Assembly (NCBI GenBank): GCA_032622095.1
Contig: CP136065.1
Location: 111,641,195-111,705,194, forward strand
Source of the DNA: Siphonodentalium dalli
Taxonomy: Eukaryota > Mollusca > Scaphopoda > Gadilida > Siphonodentaliidae
Reading direction: 5' to 3'
DNA: 64,000 nt
In this document: piece after piece, positions 19,814 through 33,807 of the stretch
Layout of the letters: every line of letters begins with the position of its first letter
Numbering within the stretch: position 1 is the first letter of the stretch
Notes under the pieces: model-generated
Databases searched by the model: none
Told to the model about the DNA's origin: nothing
The model's input: only the letters and a program-made list of their open reading frames with translations
Position numbers and translations under genes: made by a program

Positions 19814-19895
19814 TTCCTACCCACCCCTCGGAGATTTAATTGTGGAGATTTAATTTTCCATTTGTCGAATTTCGTACACTAGAAAATACACAATT

Positions 19896-20270
19896 ATGTC
19901 TGGACGTGGCAAAGGTGGCAAAGTAAAGGGAAAGGCAAAGTCCCGATCATCAAGGGCTGGACTCCAGTTCCCAGTCGGAAGAATTCACCGTCTGTTGAGA
20001 AAAGGCAACTATGCTGAGCGAGTCGGTGCCGGAGCTCCAGTCTACTTGGCTGCAGTTCTCGAATACCTCGCAGCTGAGGTTCTCGAGTTGGCAGGAAACG
20101 CCGCTCGTGACAACAAGAAGAGCAGAATCATCCCAAGACATCTGCAGCTTGCCATCAGAAACGACGAGGAATTGAACAAACTGTTGTCTGGTGTGACCAT
20201 CGCCCAGGGTGGTGTTCTGCCAAACATCCAGGCTGTCCTCCTCCCCAAGAAATCTCAGAGCAGCAAGTAA
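19896..20270 (+). CDS. H2A: Histone H2A (unit 3)
   Basis: Identical protein. Confidence 0.97.
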   Translation: MSGRGKGGKVKGKAKSRSSRAGLQFPVGRIHRLLRKGNYAERVGAGAPVYLAAVLEYLAAEVLELAGNAARDNKKSRIIPRHLQLAIRNDEELNKLLSGVTIAQGGVLPNIQAVLLPKKSQSSK

Positions 20271-20301
20271 ACAGTTTGCTACTCAAACACAACAACAAAA
20301 C

Positions 20302-20317
20302 GGCCCTTTTCAGGGCC
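20302..20317 (+). terminator. Histone 3' stem-loop of H2A (unit 3)
   Basis: Perfect stem-loop. Confidence 0.95.
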
Positions 20318-21348
20318 ACCCAAATTTTCCAAAAAGATAAACTATTACAAAATTGCTATATTAGATTAGATAACAATAAATATATATGTATAAGCGCAAG
20401 CAAACAATTGCAAGTCAGGAAAATAAGGGGGAGGGACTGGGTGTGTGTGGTATGTGTAGAGAGAGAGCTTGACATGTATAACATTACGTGTGATTCAATG
20501 TGTTAGAGACATAGTATTTACTTGTTTTGGGTACGTGAAACTGATCAGTTAGTATCCAGGCGCGATGCCAACTGGAGGAATATAGCATTTTACTAAAATC
20601 TCAAGCAAATCGATCGTGCCACTCCATAGAAAACATCGTCTGAACTACGCTCAATTGTAAATATTTACTATTCGATTCGGGGCGCATCTGTTGGCGATAA
20701 ACTAACCAAAACGATTTCCCCACCAAGAGTCACTGCATTTAATTAGTATATAAGAACGACGGTGTGTCTTGTCAATTTGGATAAATATTTGTAAAAATTA
20801 CTACTGTGAACAATATTATTTTCCATTTATTGTTGATCACCATATCGGAGTGTTTCACATCACTTTAATATTAAGAGAGTCCAAAACAGACTCTGGGTTT
20901 GCAGCCAGCCAAATTACATAATCGATTATTTATAACTTTCGTCAACATTTATCTTCAATTACATTTATTTTTAATTACATTTATTTATAGTTACATTTAT
21001 TTATAATTACATTTATTTATAATTACATTTATTTATAATTACATACATTTATGATTACGTACATTTATAATTACATTTATTTATAATTACATACATTTAT
21101 GATTACGTACATTTATAATTACAAACATTTATAATTACAATTGAATAAAGTGTGACTTTTTTTTCTCTCCAAAACGAAGCATTACTTTTATTCAGTTTAC
21201 AACATGTTACGTTTGTGTGCATCAGTGACACAAATTATGTTTTTGTTTTGTGTTGTTTTAACACTGCTGTATTTGATATTTCCTTCCTTCCTCTCTTTCC
21301 TTCCTTCCTTCCTTCCTTCCTTCCTTCCTTCCTATCTTTCTTTGTTTT

Positions 21349-21392
<44 letters not shown>

Positions 21393-22091
21393 TAGTTTTA
21401 CTCCTTTTTGTATTGTTATTCCTTTAGCATATTACTATTTGTAATTTTATTTCATTAACTTACATCTTTTTCCCTCGATTTCTTTCTCTCTTTCATCTTT
21501 TCTTTTCATCTTCTATGAACAAAACAAATTCAATATTTCGCTTTTGGGGGAGGGGGTCAGGTCACCGACCGACACGTACCGGGTGCGCACATACCGACAA
21601 TAAAAATTAAAGGCTAGATAGATACGGGGTGTTTCAAATTGAAGTGACCTATTTCTGTGTAATATGGAGGTGGGTGAGAGAAAAACAAACCGACCTTGGG
21701 TAAATACATATCAGCAGCACGACGTACGTCATTTATGTGGTCAACGGGACGTCACTCTGTGCACACAGGGCGTGTTGACGTTATAACAATTTAACAGCAC
21801 ATTTATTTAAGACACAAAATGCTGCCAACTGCCTTGTTCCAATGCTGAGTGACCGTCGCCGAAGGCACGAGCCATTAACAACTTTATGTGTAAAGTATTA
21901 ATCGAAGGAAGAAATAAATACAAAGAACCCATATTTACATACCTTGCATGTTACCAACTTCAACTTTCCCGCTTTTATTTGTCACACTCCGGTGGTTCAT
22001 ATCGTGCACGTCAGAGAGCTGCAAAGAGAAACCAGGTCAGTTATTAAAATTCAGCCAAAACAGGCGTCTTGAAATAGGCCCGCGCGCACAG
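20318..22091. repeat. H2A-H4 spacer (unit 3)
   Basis: Minisatellite 20958-21139; CTTC/CTTT tract 21280-21393. Confidence 0.7.
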
Positions 22092-23103
<1,012 letters not shown>

Positions 23104-23119
23104 GGCCCTGAAAAGGGCC
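23104..23119 (-). terminator. Histone 3' stem-loop of H2B (unit 4)
   Basis: Perfect stem-loop, minus strand. Confidence 0.95.
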
Positions 23120-23148
23120 GTTTGTGTGTAAAGCTGTAAGTGAACAGT

Positions 23149-23520
23149 TTACTTGCTGCTGGTGTACTTCGTGACGGCCTTGGTGCCCTCAGAGACGGCG
23201 TGCTTGGCCAATTCACCTGGGAGAAGAAGTCTGACGGCGGTCTGGACCTCTCTGGAGGTGATGGTGGATCGTTTGTTGTAGTGGGCCAATCGGGAGGCCT
23301 CAGCTGCGATCCTCTCGAAAATGTCGTTGACAAAGCTGTTCATGATGGACATGGCTTTGCTGCTGACACCGGTGTCTGGGTGTACCTGTTTCAAGACTTT
23401 GTAGATGTAGATTCCGTAGGATTCCTTCCTTTTTCGGTGCCTCTTCTTGGTGCCGGTCGTTGACGCCTTCTGGGTCTTGGTGGCCTTTTTGGCTCCTTTG
23501 CTTCCTGCTTTGGGTGGCAT
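23149..23520 (-). CDS. H2B: Histone H2B (unit 4)
   Basis: Identical protein, intact promoter; not affected by the decay of the neighbouring H4. Confidence 0.97.
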   Translation of the reverse strand: MPPKAGSKGAKKATKTQKASTTGTKKRHRKRKESYGIYIYKVLKQVHPDTGVSSKAMSIMNSFVNDIFERIAAEASRLAHYNKRSTITSREVQTAVRLLLPGELAKHAVSEGTKAVTKYTSSK

Positions 23521-23566
23521 CGTGAAACGAGATGAAAATTATTTTACTTGACGAAATGTCGAGAAA

Positions 23567-23743
23567 ATATGGATCGCCGGCAGAAACCGTTTTCTTTTAT
23601 ATCGCGAGTGCGCTCTAACGCGGATCAAACATAGCCCCCAGTTACTATTTTAAGCACACAAAGCTTCAGTTTTTAAACACGGACTTCGGCGAAAGCACAT
23701 TATTGGCTCATTTATGTAGGTCGATCCGCAAAGGAGTATAAAT
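23567..23743. promoter_or_regulatory. H2B/H2A divergent promoter (unit 4), empty target
   Basis: Uninterrupted; E target at 23567-23578. Confidence 0.78.
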
Positions 23744-23825
23744 TTCCTACCCACCCCTCGGAGATTTAATTGTGGAGATTTAATTTTCCATTTGTCGAAT
23801 TTCGTACACTAGAAAATACACAATT

Positions 23826-24200
23826 ATGTCTGGACGTGGCAAAGGTGGCAAAGTAAAGGGAAAGGCAAAGTCCCGATCATCAAGGGCTGGACTCCAGTTC
23901 CCAGTCGGAAGAATTCACCGTCTGTTGAGAAAAGGCAACTATGCTGAGCGAGTCGGTGCCGGAGCTCCAGTCTACTTGGCTGCAGTTCTCGAATACCTCG
24001 CAGCTGAGGTTCTCGAGTTGGCAGGAAACGCCGCTCGTGACAACAAGAAGAGCAGAATCATCCCAAGACATCTGCAGCTTGCCATCAGAAACGACGAGGA
24101 ATTGAACAAACTGTTGTCTGGTGTGACCATCGCCCAGGGTGGTGTTCTGCCAAACATCCAGGCTGTCCTCCTCCCCAAGAAATCTCAGAGCAGCAAGTAA
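23826..24200 (+). CDS. H2A: Histone H2A (unit 4)
   Basis: Identical protein. Confidence 0.97.
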   Translation: MSGRGKGGKVKGKAKSRSSRAGLQFPVGRIHRLLRKGNYAERVGAGAPVYLAAVLEYLAAEVLELAGNAARDNKKSRIIPRHLQLAIRNDEELNKLLSGVTIAQGGVLPNIQAVLLPKKSQSSK

Positions 24201-24231
24201 ACAGTTTGCTACTCAAACACAACAACAAAAC

Positions 24232-24247
24232 GGCCCTTTTCAGGGCC
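24232..24247 (+). terminator. Histone 3' stem-loop of H2A (unit 4)
   Basis: Perfect stem-loop. Confidence 0.95.
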
Positions 24248-25278
24248 ACCCAAATTTTCCAAAAAGATAAACTATTACAAAATTGCTATATTAGATTAGA
24301 TAACAATAAATATATATGTATAAGCGCAAGCAAACAATTGCAAGTCAGGAAAATAAGGGGGAGGGACTGGGTGTGTGTGGTATGTGTAGAGAGAGAGCTT
24401 GACATGTATAACATTACGTGTGATTCAATGTGTTAGAGACATAGTATTTACTTGTTTTGGGTACGTGAAACTGATCAGTTAGTATCCAGGCGCGATGCCA
24501 ACTGGAGGAATATAGCATTTTACTAAAATCTCAAGCAAATCGATCGTGCCACTCCATAGAAAACATCGTCTGAACTACGCTCAATTGTAAATATTTACTA
24601 TTCGATTCGGGGCGCATCTGTTGGCGATAAACTAACCAAAACGATTTCCCCACCAAGAGTCACTGCATTTAATTAGTATATAAGAACGACGGTGTGTCTT
24701 GTCAATTTGGATAAATATTTGTAAAAATTACTACTGTGAACAATATTATTTTCCATTTATTGTTGATCACCATATCGGAGTGTTTCACATCACTTTAATA
24801 TTAAGAGAGTCCAAAACAGACTCTGGGTTTGCAGCCAGCCAAATTACATAATCGATTATTTATAACTTTCGTCAACATTTATCTTCAATTACATTTATTT
24901 TTAATTACATTTATTTATAGTTACATTTATTTATAATTACATTTATTTATAATTACATTTATTTATAATTACATACATTTATGATTACGTACATTTATAA
25001 TTACATTTATTTATAATTACATACATTTATGATTACGTACATTTATAATTACAAACATTTATAATTACAATTGAATAAAGTGTGACTTTTTTTTCTCTCC
25101 AAAACGAAGCATTACTTTTATTCAGTTTACAACATGTTACGTTTGTGTGCATCAGTGACACAAATTATGTTTTTGTTTTGTGTTGTTTTAACACTGCTGT
25201 ATTTGATATTTCCTTCCTTCCTCTCTTTCCTTCCTTCCTTCCTTCCTTCCTTCCTTCCTTCCTATCTTTCTTTGTTTT

Positions 25279-25322
<44 letters not shown>

Positions 25323-26021
25323 TAGTTTTACTCCTTTTTGTATTGTTATTCCTTTAGCATATTACTATTTGTAATTTTATTTCATTAACTTACATCTTTT
25401 TCCCTCGATTTCTTTCTCTCTTTCATCTTTTCTTTTCATCTTCTATGAACAAAACAAATTCAATATTTCGCTTTTGGGGGAGGGGGTCAGGTCACCGACC
25501 GACACGTACCGGGTGCGCACATACCGACAATAAAAATTAAAGGCTAGATAGATACGGGGTGTTTCAAATTGAAGTGACCTATTTCTGTGTAATATGGAGG
25601 TGGGTGAGAGAAAAACAAACCGACCTTGGGTAAATACATATCAGCAGCACGACGTACGTCATTTATGTGGTCAACGGGACGTCACTCTGTGCACACAGGG
25701 CGTGTTGACGTTATAACAATTTAACAGCACATTTATTTAAGACACAAAATGCTGCCAACTGCCTTGTTCCAATGCTGAGTGACCGTCGCCGAAGGCACGA
25801 GCCATTAACAACTTTATGTGTAAAGTATTAATCGAAGGAAGAAATAAATACAAAGAACCCATATTTACATACCTTGCATGTTACCAACTTCAACTTTCCC
25901 GCTTTTATTTGTCACACTCCGGTGGTTCATATCGTGCACGTCAGAGAGCTGCAAAGAGAAACCAGGTCAGTTATTAAAATTCAGCCAAAACAGGCGTCTT
26001 GAAATAGGCCCGCGCGCACAG
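24248..26021. repeat. H2A-H4 spacer (unit 4)
   Basis: Minisatellite 24888-25069; CTTC/CTTT tract 25210-25323. Confidence 0.7.
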
Positions 26022-26401
<380 letters not shown>

Positions 26402-26437
26402 ACACCCGAAAGATCGGAAGCACAGCTTCAAACAAAC

Positions 26438-26453
26438 GGCCCTTTTCAGGGCC
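26438..26453 (+). terminator. Histone 3' stem-loop of H4 (unit 5)
   Basis: Perfect stem-loop. Confidence 0.95.
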
Positions 26454-27045
26454 ACCAAATTATTTTAAAGAGATACTTTAAAAATTGCTGTACAGCAAAA
26501 ATAACACGCCATGTTAATACAATTTTAGTATATACATGAAAGGCACATAAAGGAGTGAGTGAGTGAGCGAGCGAGTGAAGGATGGAAACGTGCTCATAAA
26601 AGTTTACTAAATACAATTTTTTTTTCGAACACTGCACTATGTTAGTTTAGTTCTATATATATAGACAAACTGCATAGTAACTGAAATGTGTATGGACGTG
26701 TGACCTAACTTTTAATCACTTGTTACATCTTCATCAGGGAATTGGGCTATATTCCACAATTAAGCATTCAATATTCAAACAAGCTCATTCCCGTTATTAT
26801 TATTTTTTACACACATTTCTGACAGCTACTTTGTTGCCATGCCCCCCACATATACGGGGCATGTTCTTATATACTTGATCCCAATAAATGCTATGTGCAC
26901 TTTAGTTGGGATATTTGCTTATATTTTTATTCAGTTCAGTTCCCTTCCTTTTCATGGTTATTCGTGAATTCCTCATTGTCCCTAACCCACAGTGATTCGA
27001 ATAGTTTAGCAATTCTAATAGTTTATCTTTTTGGAAAATTTGGGT
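26454..27045. other. H4-H2B convergent spacer (unit 5)
   Basis: Standard content, no gene. Confidence 0.6.
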
Positions 27046-27061
27046 GGCCCTGAAAAGGGCC
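27046..27061 (-). terminator. Histone 3' stem-loop of H2B (unit 5)
   Basis: Perfect stem-loop, minus strand. Confidence 0.95.
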
Positions 27062-27090
27062 GTTTGTGTGTAAAGCTGTAAGTGAACAGT

Positions 27091-27462
27091 TTACTTGCTG
27101 CTGGTGTACTTCGTGACGGCCTTGGTGCCCTCAGAGACGGCGTGCTTGGCCAATTCACCTGGGAGAAGAAGTCTGACGGCGGTCTGGACCTCTCTGGAGG
27201 TGATGGTGGATCGTTTGTTGTAGTGGGCCAATCGGGAGGCCTCAGCTGCGATCCTCTCGAAAATGTCGTTGACAAAGCTGTTCATGATGGACATGGCTTT
27301 GCTGCTGACACCGGTGTCTGGGTGTACCTGTTTCAAGACTTTGTAGATGTAGATTCCGTAGGATTCCTTCCTTTTTCGGTGCCTCTTCTTGGTGCCGGTC
27401 GTTGACGCCTTCTGGGTCTTGGTGGCCTTTTTGGCTCCTTTGCTTCCTGCTTTGGGTGGCAT
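27091..27462 (-). CDS. H2B: Histone H2B (unit 5), promoter displaced by two elements
   Basis: Identical protein. E4 and E5 move the TATA box (29885-29893) 2.4 kb upstream of the ATG; the coding sequence shows no decay. Confidence 0.95.
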   Translation of the reverse strand: MPPKAGSKGAKKATKTQKASTTGTKKRHRKRKESYGIYIYKVLKQVHPDTGVSSKAMSIMNSFVNDIFERIAAEASRLAHYNKRSTITSREVQTAVRLLLPGELAKHAVSEGTKAVTKYTSSK

Positions 27463-27671
27463 CGTGAAACGAGATGAAAATTATTTTACTTGACGAAATG
27501 TCGAGAAAATATGGATCGCCTGATAGGGGGTTTGGGAAACTTTCCCGGGAAGATTTGAAAGGGGCGGAACCCCTCTCCTACAACCCACTGTTGAATTTAA
27601 TAAGGATACATGTAATGGTGTTACATTAACATGAGATTGGTGAGGGTGAAAATGAAAATGATCTAGACAAG

Positions 27672-28538
27672 TTATTTCTTTTTCTTCGGTTTCTTTTTTT
27701 TTCTGTGTTGAATTTCTGTTTGCTGTAGTTGTTGTTGTTGAGTTTGTTGGAGCACAGCTGCCTGTTCTTCTCCTTCCCGTTCTGTCTGTGCCTGTCGCCG
27801 ATCATATTCTTTCTCTTGTTTCTCTTTTCTCTCTTGCCGCTCAGATTTTTCAGATTCTAGCTGCCGTCGGTGATCTGCCATCATTTGGTTACATTCAGCG
27901 ACGATCTCTTCCACAGATTGGGAGGGGGCTGTGCTGGTGTTGTTGTTGGTGCTGGTGGAGCTGGGGGACACCGGGATGTTTTGATAATCCGGTGTCCGAG
28001 GTGTAAAGCTGTCCAGTTCCACGTCGAAGCTGGCGGCAGGAACATCTGGGGTAGTATCCACGTCCCTGTCTCCGCAAGCTTCGATGACGACAGCAGGGAC
28101 CTCCGGCAGATCCACGGAGTCCCTGCTAGCTGGTTCAATGTCATCAGTCTCCATGCAGGTCGAGTCGTCTGGGCGTCTCTCAGACAACTTCGACCCGCCG
28201 GCTGTGACTGTAGATGGCTGAACCACACGGGGAGGGGTGACCGGTCGATCAACGGTCGCCCCCATCTTCTTCTTCCACTTCGCCCGTCTAGCAGCGTCCC
28301 TTCGGCGCCTAGAAGGAGTCTTTTTCTTCGTAGGCCCGGTCTTCATCTTCGGCATGGTGCAGCGGGTGGCTTTGGCGTTGACGTCCAGGTCTTTAGATTT
28401 CTGGTTTCCAGCATCTTTGGTCCTGAACTCCAAGCAAAGTGTAAGGTAGCCCCCGCTAGACTGGAGAGACCAACTAGCGATGTTAACTACCGAACTACTT
28501 TGCACTGCAAGCAACGCGGCTTCGGGGATCAAGTCCAT
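27672..28538 (-). CDS. E4 element protein (subfamily B), unknown function
   Basis: 288 residues starting MDLIPEAALLAVQ. The N-terminal domain (SWSLQSSGGYLTLCLEFRT) and basic segment (KKKTPSRRRRDAARRAKWKK) align with the other copies at lower identity, with a small Lys-rich insertion; the acidic middle is nearly identical. The variable cassette is a highly charged coiled coil (SEKSERQERKEKQEKEYD-like) ending in AAVLQQTQQQQ, an ending it shares with E8, then the Lys tail. Confidence 0.7.
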   Translation of the reverse strand: MDLIPEAALLAVQSSSVVNIASWSLQSSGGYLTLCLEFRTKDAGNQKSKDLDVNAKATRCTMPKMKTGPTKKKTPSRRRRDAARRAKWKKKMGATVDRPVTPPRVVQPSTVTAGGSKLSERRPDDSTCMETDDIEPASRDSVDLPEVPAVVIEACGDRDVDTTPDVPAASFDVELDSFTPRTPDYQNIPVSPSSTSTNNNTSTAPSQSVEEIVAECNQMMADHRRQLESEKSERQERKEKQEKEYDRRQAQTEREGEEQAAVLQQTQQQQLQQTEIQHRKKKKPKKKK

Positions 28539-28581
28539 AATCCGTCCTAAGCCTAATCCAAAACCATCTCACTGGCGCTAA

Positions 28582-28630
28582 GCACGGGGGCAGCTGCAAC
28601 CTAGATCGCGACCGCACAACTCACCCGTGC
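28582..28630 (-). ncRNA. Conserved leader hairpin of E4, covarying form
   Basis: Arms GCACGGG (28582-28588) and CCCGTGC (28624-28630): the counterpart of the E1 hairpin with a compensatory A-T to G-C change. Confidence 0.5.
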
Positions 28631-28712
28631 TCAGTGTCTGACAAGAGGAACAGCAGACAGACAAAGCAATAATGAACTGTCCCGCTCGACTCCTGCCAGA
28701 ATATGGATCGCC

Positions 28713-29857
28713 TGATAGGGGGTTTGGGAAACTTTCCCGGGAAGATTTGAAAGGGGCGGAACCCCTCTCCTACAACCCACTGTTATTTAATATAAAAGTA
28801 CATGTAATGGTAATACATTAAACATGAGATTGATGAAGGTGAAGTGAAAATGATCTAGACAGTTATTTCTTTTTCTTGGCTTTCTTTTTTTTTCTTTGTT
28901 GGAGTTCTGTTTGTTGTTGTTGTTGTTGTATTTGGAGATCTATTTGTAGTTGTTCCTGTTGTCGCAGTCTTTGCCGGAACATCAGGGTGTCGGCCTTGGC
29001 CGACGCCAACAGTATGTCGGCTTCTGCCTGAGTCTCCAGCGCCAACTTAACTGTTTCTTCGATAGAGCGAGTGGAGCTGGTGCTGGTGGTACTGTTGTTG
29101 TTGTTGGTGCTGGTGGAGCTGGAGGACACCGGGATGTGATTGTAATCCGGTGTCCGAGGTGTATAGCTATCCAGTTCCACGTCGAAGCTGGCGGCAGGAA
29201 CATCTGGGGTGGTATCCACGTCCCTGTCTCCGCTAGCCTCGACGACGACCGCAGGGATCTCCGGCAGATCCACGGAATCCCTGCTAGTTGGTGCTATGTC
29301 GTCAGTCTCCATGCAGGTCGAGTCGTCTGGGCGTCTCTCAGACAACTTCGACCCGCCGGCTTTGACTATAGACGGCTGAGCCACACGGGGAGGGGTGACC
29401 GGTCGATCAACGGTCGCCCCCATCTTCTTCTTCCATTTCGCCCGTCTGGCTGCGTCCCTTCTCCTTCGAGCTGGTGTCTTTCTCTTAGGAGGCTCCTCTT
29501 TCATGTTACGGCTGGTCTTGGTCTTGCTCCAGGTGGAAGATTTCTGGTTTCCAGCATCTCCCGTCCTGAATTCAACGCAGAGAGTCAAATAGCCTCTGTT
29601 AGACTGGAGATTCCAGCTAACAATATCCGCAATTTGAGATCTCTCTATCGCTGCTAACGCGGCGTCAGGGATTAACTCCATTGTCCGTCGCACTAAGCCT
29701 AATCCAAAACCGTCTCACTCGCCGGCATCAGCACGAGGGCGGTTGCTTCCAATTAAGGTTACAGACCGCTCAAATCACTCGTACCGACGCTCTGACACCG
29801 CAAGGAACTAATAGAGTCAAATAAAATCTGACTTGTTCGCTCCACTTGCTGCCAGAG
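28713..29857 (-). mobile_element. E5: promoter-proximal element of unit 5
   Basis: Between target copies at 28701-28712 and 29858-29869. The latter abuts the H2B TATA box. Confidence 0.85.
28863..29681 (-). CDS. E5 element protein, unknown function
   Basis: 272 residues from the ATG at 29681; a GTG 12 bases upstream is in frame but less likely. N-terminal 180 residues nearly identical to E2. The cassette starts like E1 (SIEETVKLALETQ) but continues differently (ADILLASAKADTL, then a Gln/Leu-rich helix). Confidence 0.7.
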   Translation of the reverse strand: MELIPDAALAAIERSQIADIVSWNLQSNRGYLTLCVEFRTGDAGNQKSSTWSKTKTSRNMKEEPPKRKTPARRRRDAARRAKWKKKMGATVDRPVTPPRVAQPSIVKAGGSKLSERRPDDSTCMETDDIAPTSRDSVDLPEIPAVVVEASGDRDVDTTPDVPAASFDVELDSYTPRTPDYNHIPVSSSSTSTNNNNSTTSTSSTRSIEETVKLALETQAEADILLASAKADTLMFRQRLRQQEQLQIDLQIQQQQQQTELQQRKKKKAKKKK

Positions 29858-30034
29858 ATATGGATCGCCGGCAGAAACCGTTTTCTTTTATATCGCGAGT
29901 GCGCTCTAACGCGGATCAAACATAGCCCCCAGTTACTATTTTAAGCACACAAAGCTTCAGTTTTTAAACACGGACTTCGGCGAAAGCACATTATTGGCTC
30001 ATTTATGTAGGTCGATCCGCAAAGGAGTATAAAT
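29858..30034. promoter_or_regulatory. H2B/H2A divergent promoter (unit 5), cut off from H2B
   Basis: H2B TATA at 29885-29893 now faces E5; the H2A side is intact. Confidence 0.75.
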
Positions 30035-30116
30035 TTCCTACCCACCCCTCGGAGATTTAATTGTGGAGATTTAATTTTCCATTTGTCGAATTTCGTACAC
30101 TAGAAAATACACAATT

Positions 30117-30491
30117 ATGTCTGGACGTGGCAAAGGTGGCAAAGTAAAGGGAAAGGCAAAGTCCCGATCATCAAGGGCTGGACTCCAGTTCCCAGTCGGA
30201 AGAATTCACCGTCTGTTGAGAAAAGGCAACTATGCTGAGCGAGTCGGTGCCGGAGCTCCAGTCTACTTGGCTGCAGTTCTCGAATACCTCGCAGCTGAGG
30301 TTCTCGAGTTGGCAGGAAACGCCGCTCGTGACAACAAGAAGAGCAGAATCATCCCAAGACATCTGCAGCTTGCCATCAGAAACGACGAGGAATTGAACAA
30401 ACTGTTGTCTGGTGTGACCATCGCCCAGGGTGGTGTTCTGCCAAACATCCAGGCTGTCCTCCTCCCCAAGAAATCTCAGAGCAGCAAGTAA
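30117..30491 (+). CDS. H2A: Histone H2A (unit 5)
   Basis: Identical protein with its own promoter intact. Confidence 0.97.
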   Translation: MSGRGKGGKVKGKAKSRSSRAGLQFPVGRIHRLLRKGNYAERVGAGAPVYLAAVLEYLAAEVLELAGNAARDNKKSRIIPRHLQLAIRNDEELNKLLSGVTIAQGGVLPNIQAVLLPKKSQSSK

Positions 30492-30522
30492 ACAGTTTGC
30501 TACTCAAACACAACAACAAAAC

Positions 30523-30538
30523 GGCCCTTTTCAGGGCC
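30523..30538 (+). terminator. Histone 3' stem-loop of H2A (unit 5)
   Basis: Perfect stem-loop. Confidence 0.95.
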
Positions 30539-31569
30539 ACCCAAATTTTCCAAAAAGATAAACTATTACAAAATTGCTATATTAGATTAGATAACAATAA
30601 ATATATATGTATAAGCGCAAGCAAACAATTGCAAGTCAGGAAAATAAGGGGGAGGGACTGGGTGTGTGTGGTATGTGTAGAGAGAGAGCTTGACATGTAT
30701 AACATTACGTGTGATTCAATGTGTTAGAGACATAGTATTTACTTGTTTTGGGTACGTGAAACTGATCAGTTAGTATCCAGGCGCGATGCCAACTGGAGGA
30801 ATATAGCATTTTACTAAAATCTCAAGCAAATCGATCGTGCCACTCCATAGAAAACATCGTCTGAACTACGCTCAATTGTAAATATTTACTATTCGATTCG
30901 GGGCGCATCTGTTGGCGATAAACTAACCAAAACGATTTCCCCACCAAGAGTCACTGCATTTAATTAGTATATAAGAACGACGGTGTGTCTTGTCAATTTG
31001 GATAAATATTTGTAAAAATTACTACTGTGAACAATATTATTTTCCATTTATTGTTGATCACCATATCGGAGTGTTTCACATCACTTTAATATTAAGAGAG
31101 TCCAAAACAGACTCTGGGTTTGCAGCCAGCCAAATTACATAATCGATTATTTATAACTTTCGTCAACATTTATCTTCAATTACATTTATTTTTAATTACA
31201 TTTACTTATAGTTACATTTATTTATAATTACATTTATTTATAATTACATTTATTTATAATTACATACATTTATGATTACGTACATTTATAATTACATTTA
31301 TTTATAATTACATACATTTATGATTACGTACATTTATAATTACAAACATTTATAATTACAATTGAATAAAGTGTGACTTTTTTTTCTCTCCAAAACGAAG
31401 CATTACTTTTATTCAGTTTACAACATGTTACGTTTGTGTGCATCAGTGACACAAATTATGTTTTTGTTTTGTGTTGTTTTAACACTGCTGTATTTGATAT
31501 TTCCTTCCTTCCTCTCTTTCCTTCCTTCCTTCCTTCCTTCCTTCCTTCCTTCCTATCTTTCTTTGTTTT

Positions 31570-31609
<40 letters not shown>

Positions 31610-32308
31610 TAGTTTTACTCCTTTTTGTATTGTTATTCCTTTAGCATATTACTATTTGTAATTTTATTTCATTAACTTACATCTTTTTCCCTCGATTTCT
31701 TTCTCTCTTTCATCTTTTCTTTTCATCTTCTATGAACAAAACAAATTCAATATTTCGCTTTTGGGGGAGGGGGTCAGGTCACCGACCGACACGTACCGGG
31801 TGCGCACATACCGACAATAAAAATTAAAGGCTAGATAGATACGGGGTGTTTCAAATTGAAGTGACCTATTTCTGTGTAATATGGAGGTGGGTGAGAGAAA
31901 AACAAACCGACCTTGGGTAAATACATATCAGCAGCACGACGTACGTCATTTATGTGGTCAACGGGACGTCACTCTGTGCACACAGGGCGTGTTGACGTTA
32001 TAACAATTTAACAGCACATTTATTTAAGACACAAAATGCTGCCAACTGCCTTGTTCCAATGCTGAGTGACCGTCGCCGAAGGCACGAGCCATTAACAACT
32101 TTATGTGTAAAGTATTAATCGAAGGAAGAAATAAATACAAAGAACCCATATTTACATACCTTGCATGTTACCAACTTCAACTTTCCCGCTTTTATTTGTC
32201 ACACTCCGGTGGTTCATATCGTGCACGTCAGAGAGCTGCAAAGAGAAACCAGGTCAGTTATTAAAATTCAGCCAAAACAGGCGTCTTGAAATAGGCCCGC
32301 GCGCACAG
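30539..32308. repeat. H2A-H4 spacer (unit 5)
   Basis: Minisatellite 31179-31360 with a private variant (TTTACTTATAG) shared only with unit 6; CTTC/CTTT tract 31501-31610. Confidence 0.7.
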
Positions 32309-32688
<380 letters not shown>

Positions 32689-32724
32689 ACACCCGAAAGA
32701 TCGGAAGCACAGCTTCAAACAAAC

Positions 32725-32740
32725 GGCCCTTTTCAGGGCC
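32725..32740 (+). terminator. Histone 3' stem-loop of H4 (unit 6)
   Basis: Perfect stem-loop. Confidence 0.95.
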
Positions 32741-33332
32741 ACCAAATTATTTTAAAGAGATACTTTAAAAATTGCTGTACAGCAAAAATAACACGCCATG
32801 TTAATACAATTTTAGTATATACATGAAAGGCACATAAAGGAGTGAGTGAGTGAGCGAGCGAGTGAAGGATGGAAACGTGCTCATAAAAGTTTACTAAATA
32901 CAATTTTTTTTTCGAACACTGCACTATGTTAGTTTAGTTCTATATATATAGACAAACTGCATAGTAACTGAAATGTGTATGGACGTGTGACCTAACTTTT
33001 AATCACTTGTTACATCTTCATCAGGGAATTGGGCTATATTCCACAATTAAGCATTCAATATTCAAACAAGCTCATTCCCGTTATTATTATTTTTTACACA
33101 CATTTCTGACAGCTACTTTGTTGCCATGCCCCCCACATATACGGGGCATGTTCTTATATACTTGATCCCAATAAATGCTATGTGCACTTTAGTTGGGATA
33201 TTTGCTTATATTTTTATTCAGTTCAGTTCCCTTCCTTTTCATGGTTATTCGTGAATTCCTCATTGTCCCTAACCCACAGTGATTCGAATAGTTTAGCAAT
33301 TCTAATAGTTTATCTTTTTGGAAAATTTGGGT
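32741..33332. other. H4-H2B convergent spacer (unit 6)
   Basis: Standard content, no gene. Confidence 0.6.
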
Positions 33333-33348
33333 GGCCCTGAAAAGGGCC
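33333..33348 (-). terminator. Histone 3' stem-loop of H2B (unit 6)
   Basis: Perfect stem-loop, minus strand. Confidence 0.95.
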
Positions 33349-33377
33349 GTTTGTGTGTAAAGCTGTAAGTGAACAGT

Positions 33378-33749
33378 TTACTTGCTGCTGGTGTACTTCG
33401 TGACGGCCTTGGTGCCCTCAGAGACGGCGTGCTTGGCCAATTCACCTGGGAGAAGAAGTCTGACGGCGGTCTGGACCTCTCTGGAGGTGATGGTGGATCG
33501 TTTGTTGTAGTGGGCCAATCGGGAGGCCTCAGCTGCGATCCTCTCGAAAATGTCGTTGACAAAGCTGTTCATGATGGACATGGCTTTGCTGCTGACACCG
33601 GTGTCTGGGTGTACCTGTTTCAAGACTTTGTAGATGTAGATTCCGTAGGATTCCTTCCTTTTTCGGTGCCTCTTCTTGGTGCCGGTCGTTGACGCCTTCT
33701 GGGTCTTGGTGGCCTTTTTGGCTCCTTTGCTTCCTGCTTTGGGTGGCAT
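33378..33749 (-). CDS. H2B: Histone H2B (unit 6), promoter displaced by two elements
   Basis: Identical protein; TATA box at 36172-36180, 2.4 kb upstream, beyond E6 and E7. Confidence 0.95.
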   Translation of the reverse strand: MPPKAGSKGAKKATKTQKASTTGTKKRHRKRKESYGIYIYKVLKQVHPDTGVSSKAMSIMNSFVNDIFERIAAEASRLAHYNKRSTITSREVQTAVRLLLPGELAKHAVSEGTKAVTKYTSSK

Positions 33750-33807
33750 CGTGAAACGAGATGAAAATTATTTTACTTGACGAAATGTCGAGAAAATATG
33801 GATCGCC

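Larger units (their letters stand above)
27521..28700 (-). mobile_element. E4: subfamily B element in unit 5
   Basis: Between target copies at 27509-27520 and 28701-28712. The leader and N-terminal codons are clearly diverged from E1-E3, yet the last 140 bp at the 3' end are nearly identical to theirs, so the element is a mosaic of subfamilies. The 5' end (CTGGCAGGAGTCGAGCGG on the minus strand) is related to but distinct from the other copies. Confidence 0.85.

Noticed and set aside
28950-29657. Long plus-strand ORFs of 195-235 codons opposite each E element ORF
   Set aside because: They are the antisense of the conserved minus-strand ORF, have no sensible start context or domain, and their ends vary with the cassette. 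The minus-strand frame has the good start context and the protein-like composition.
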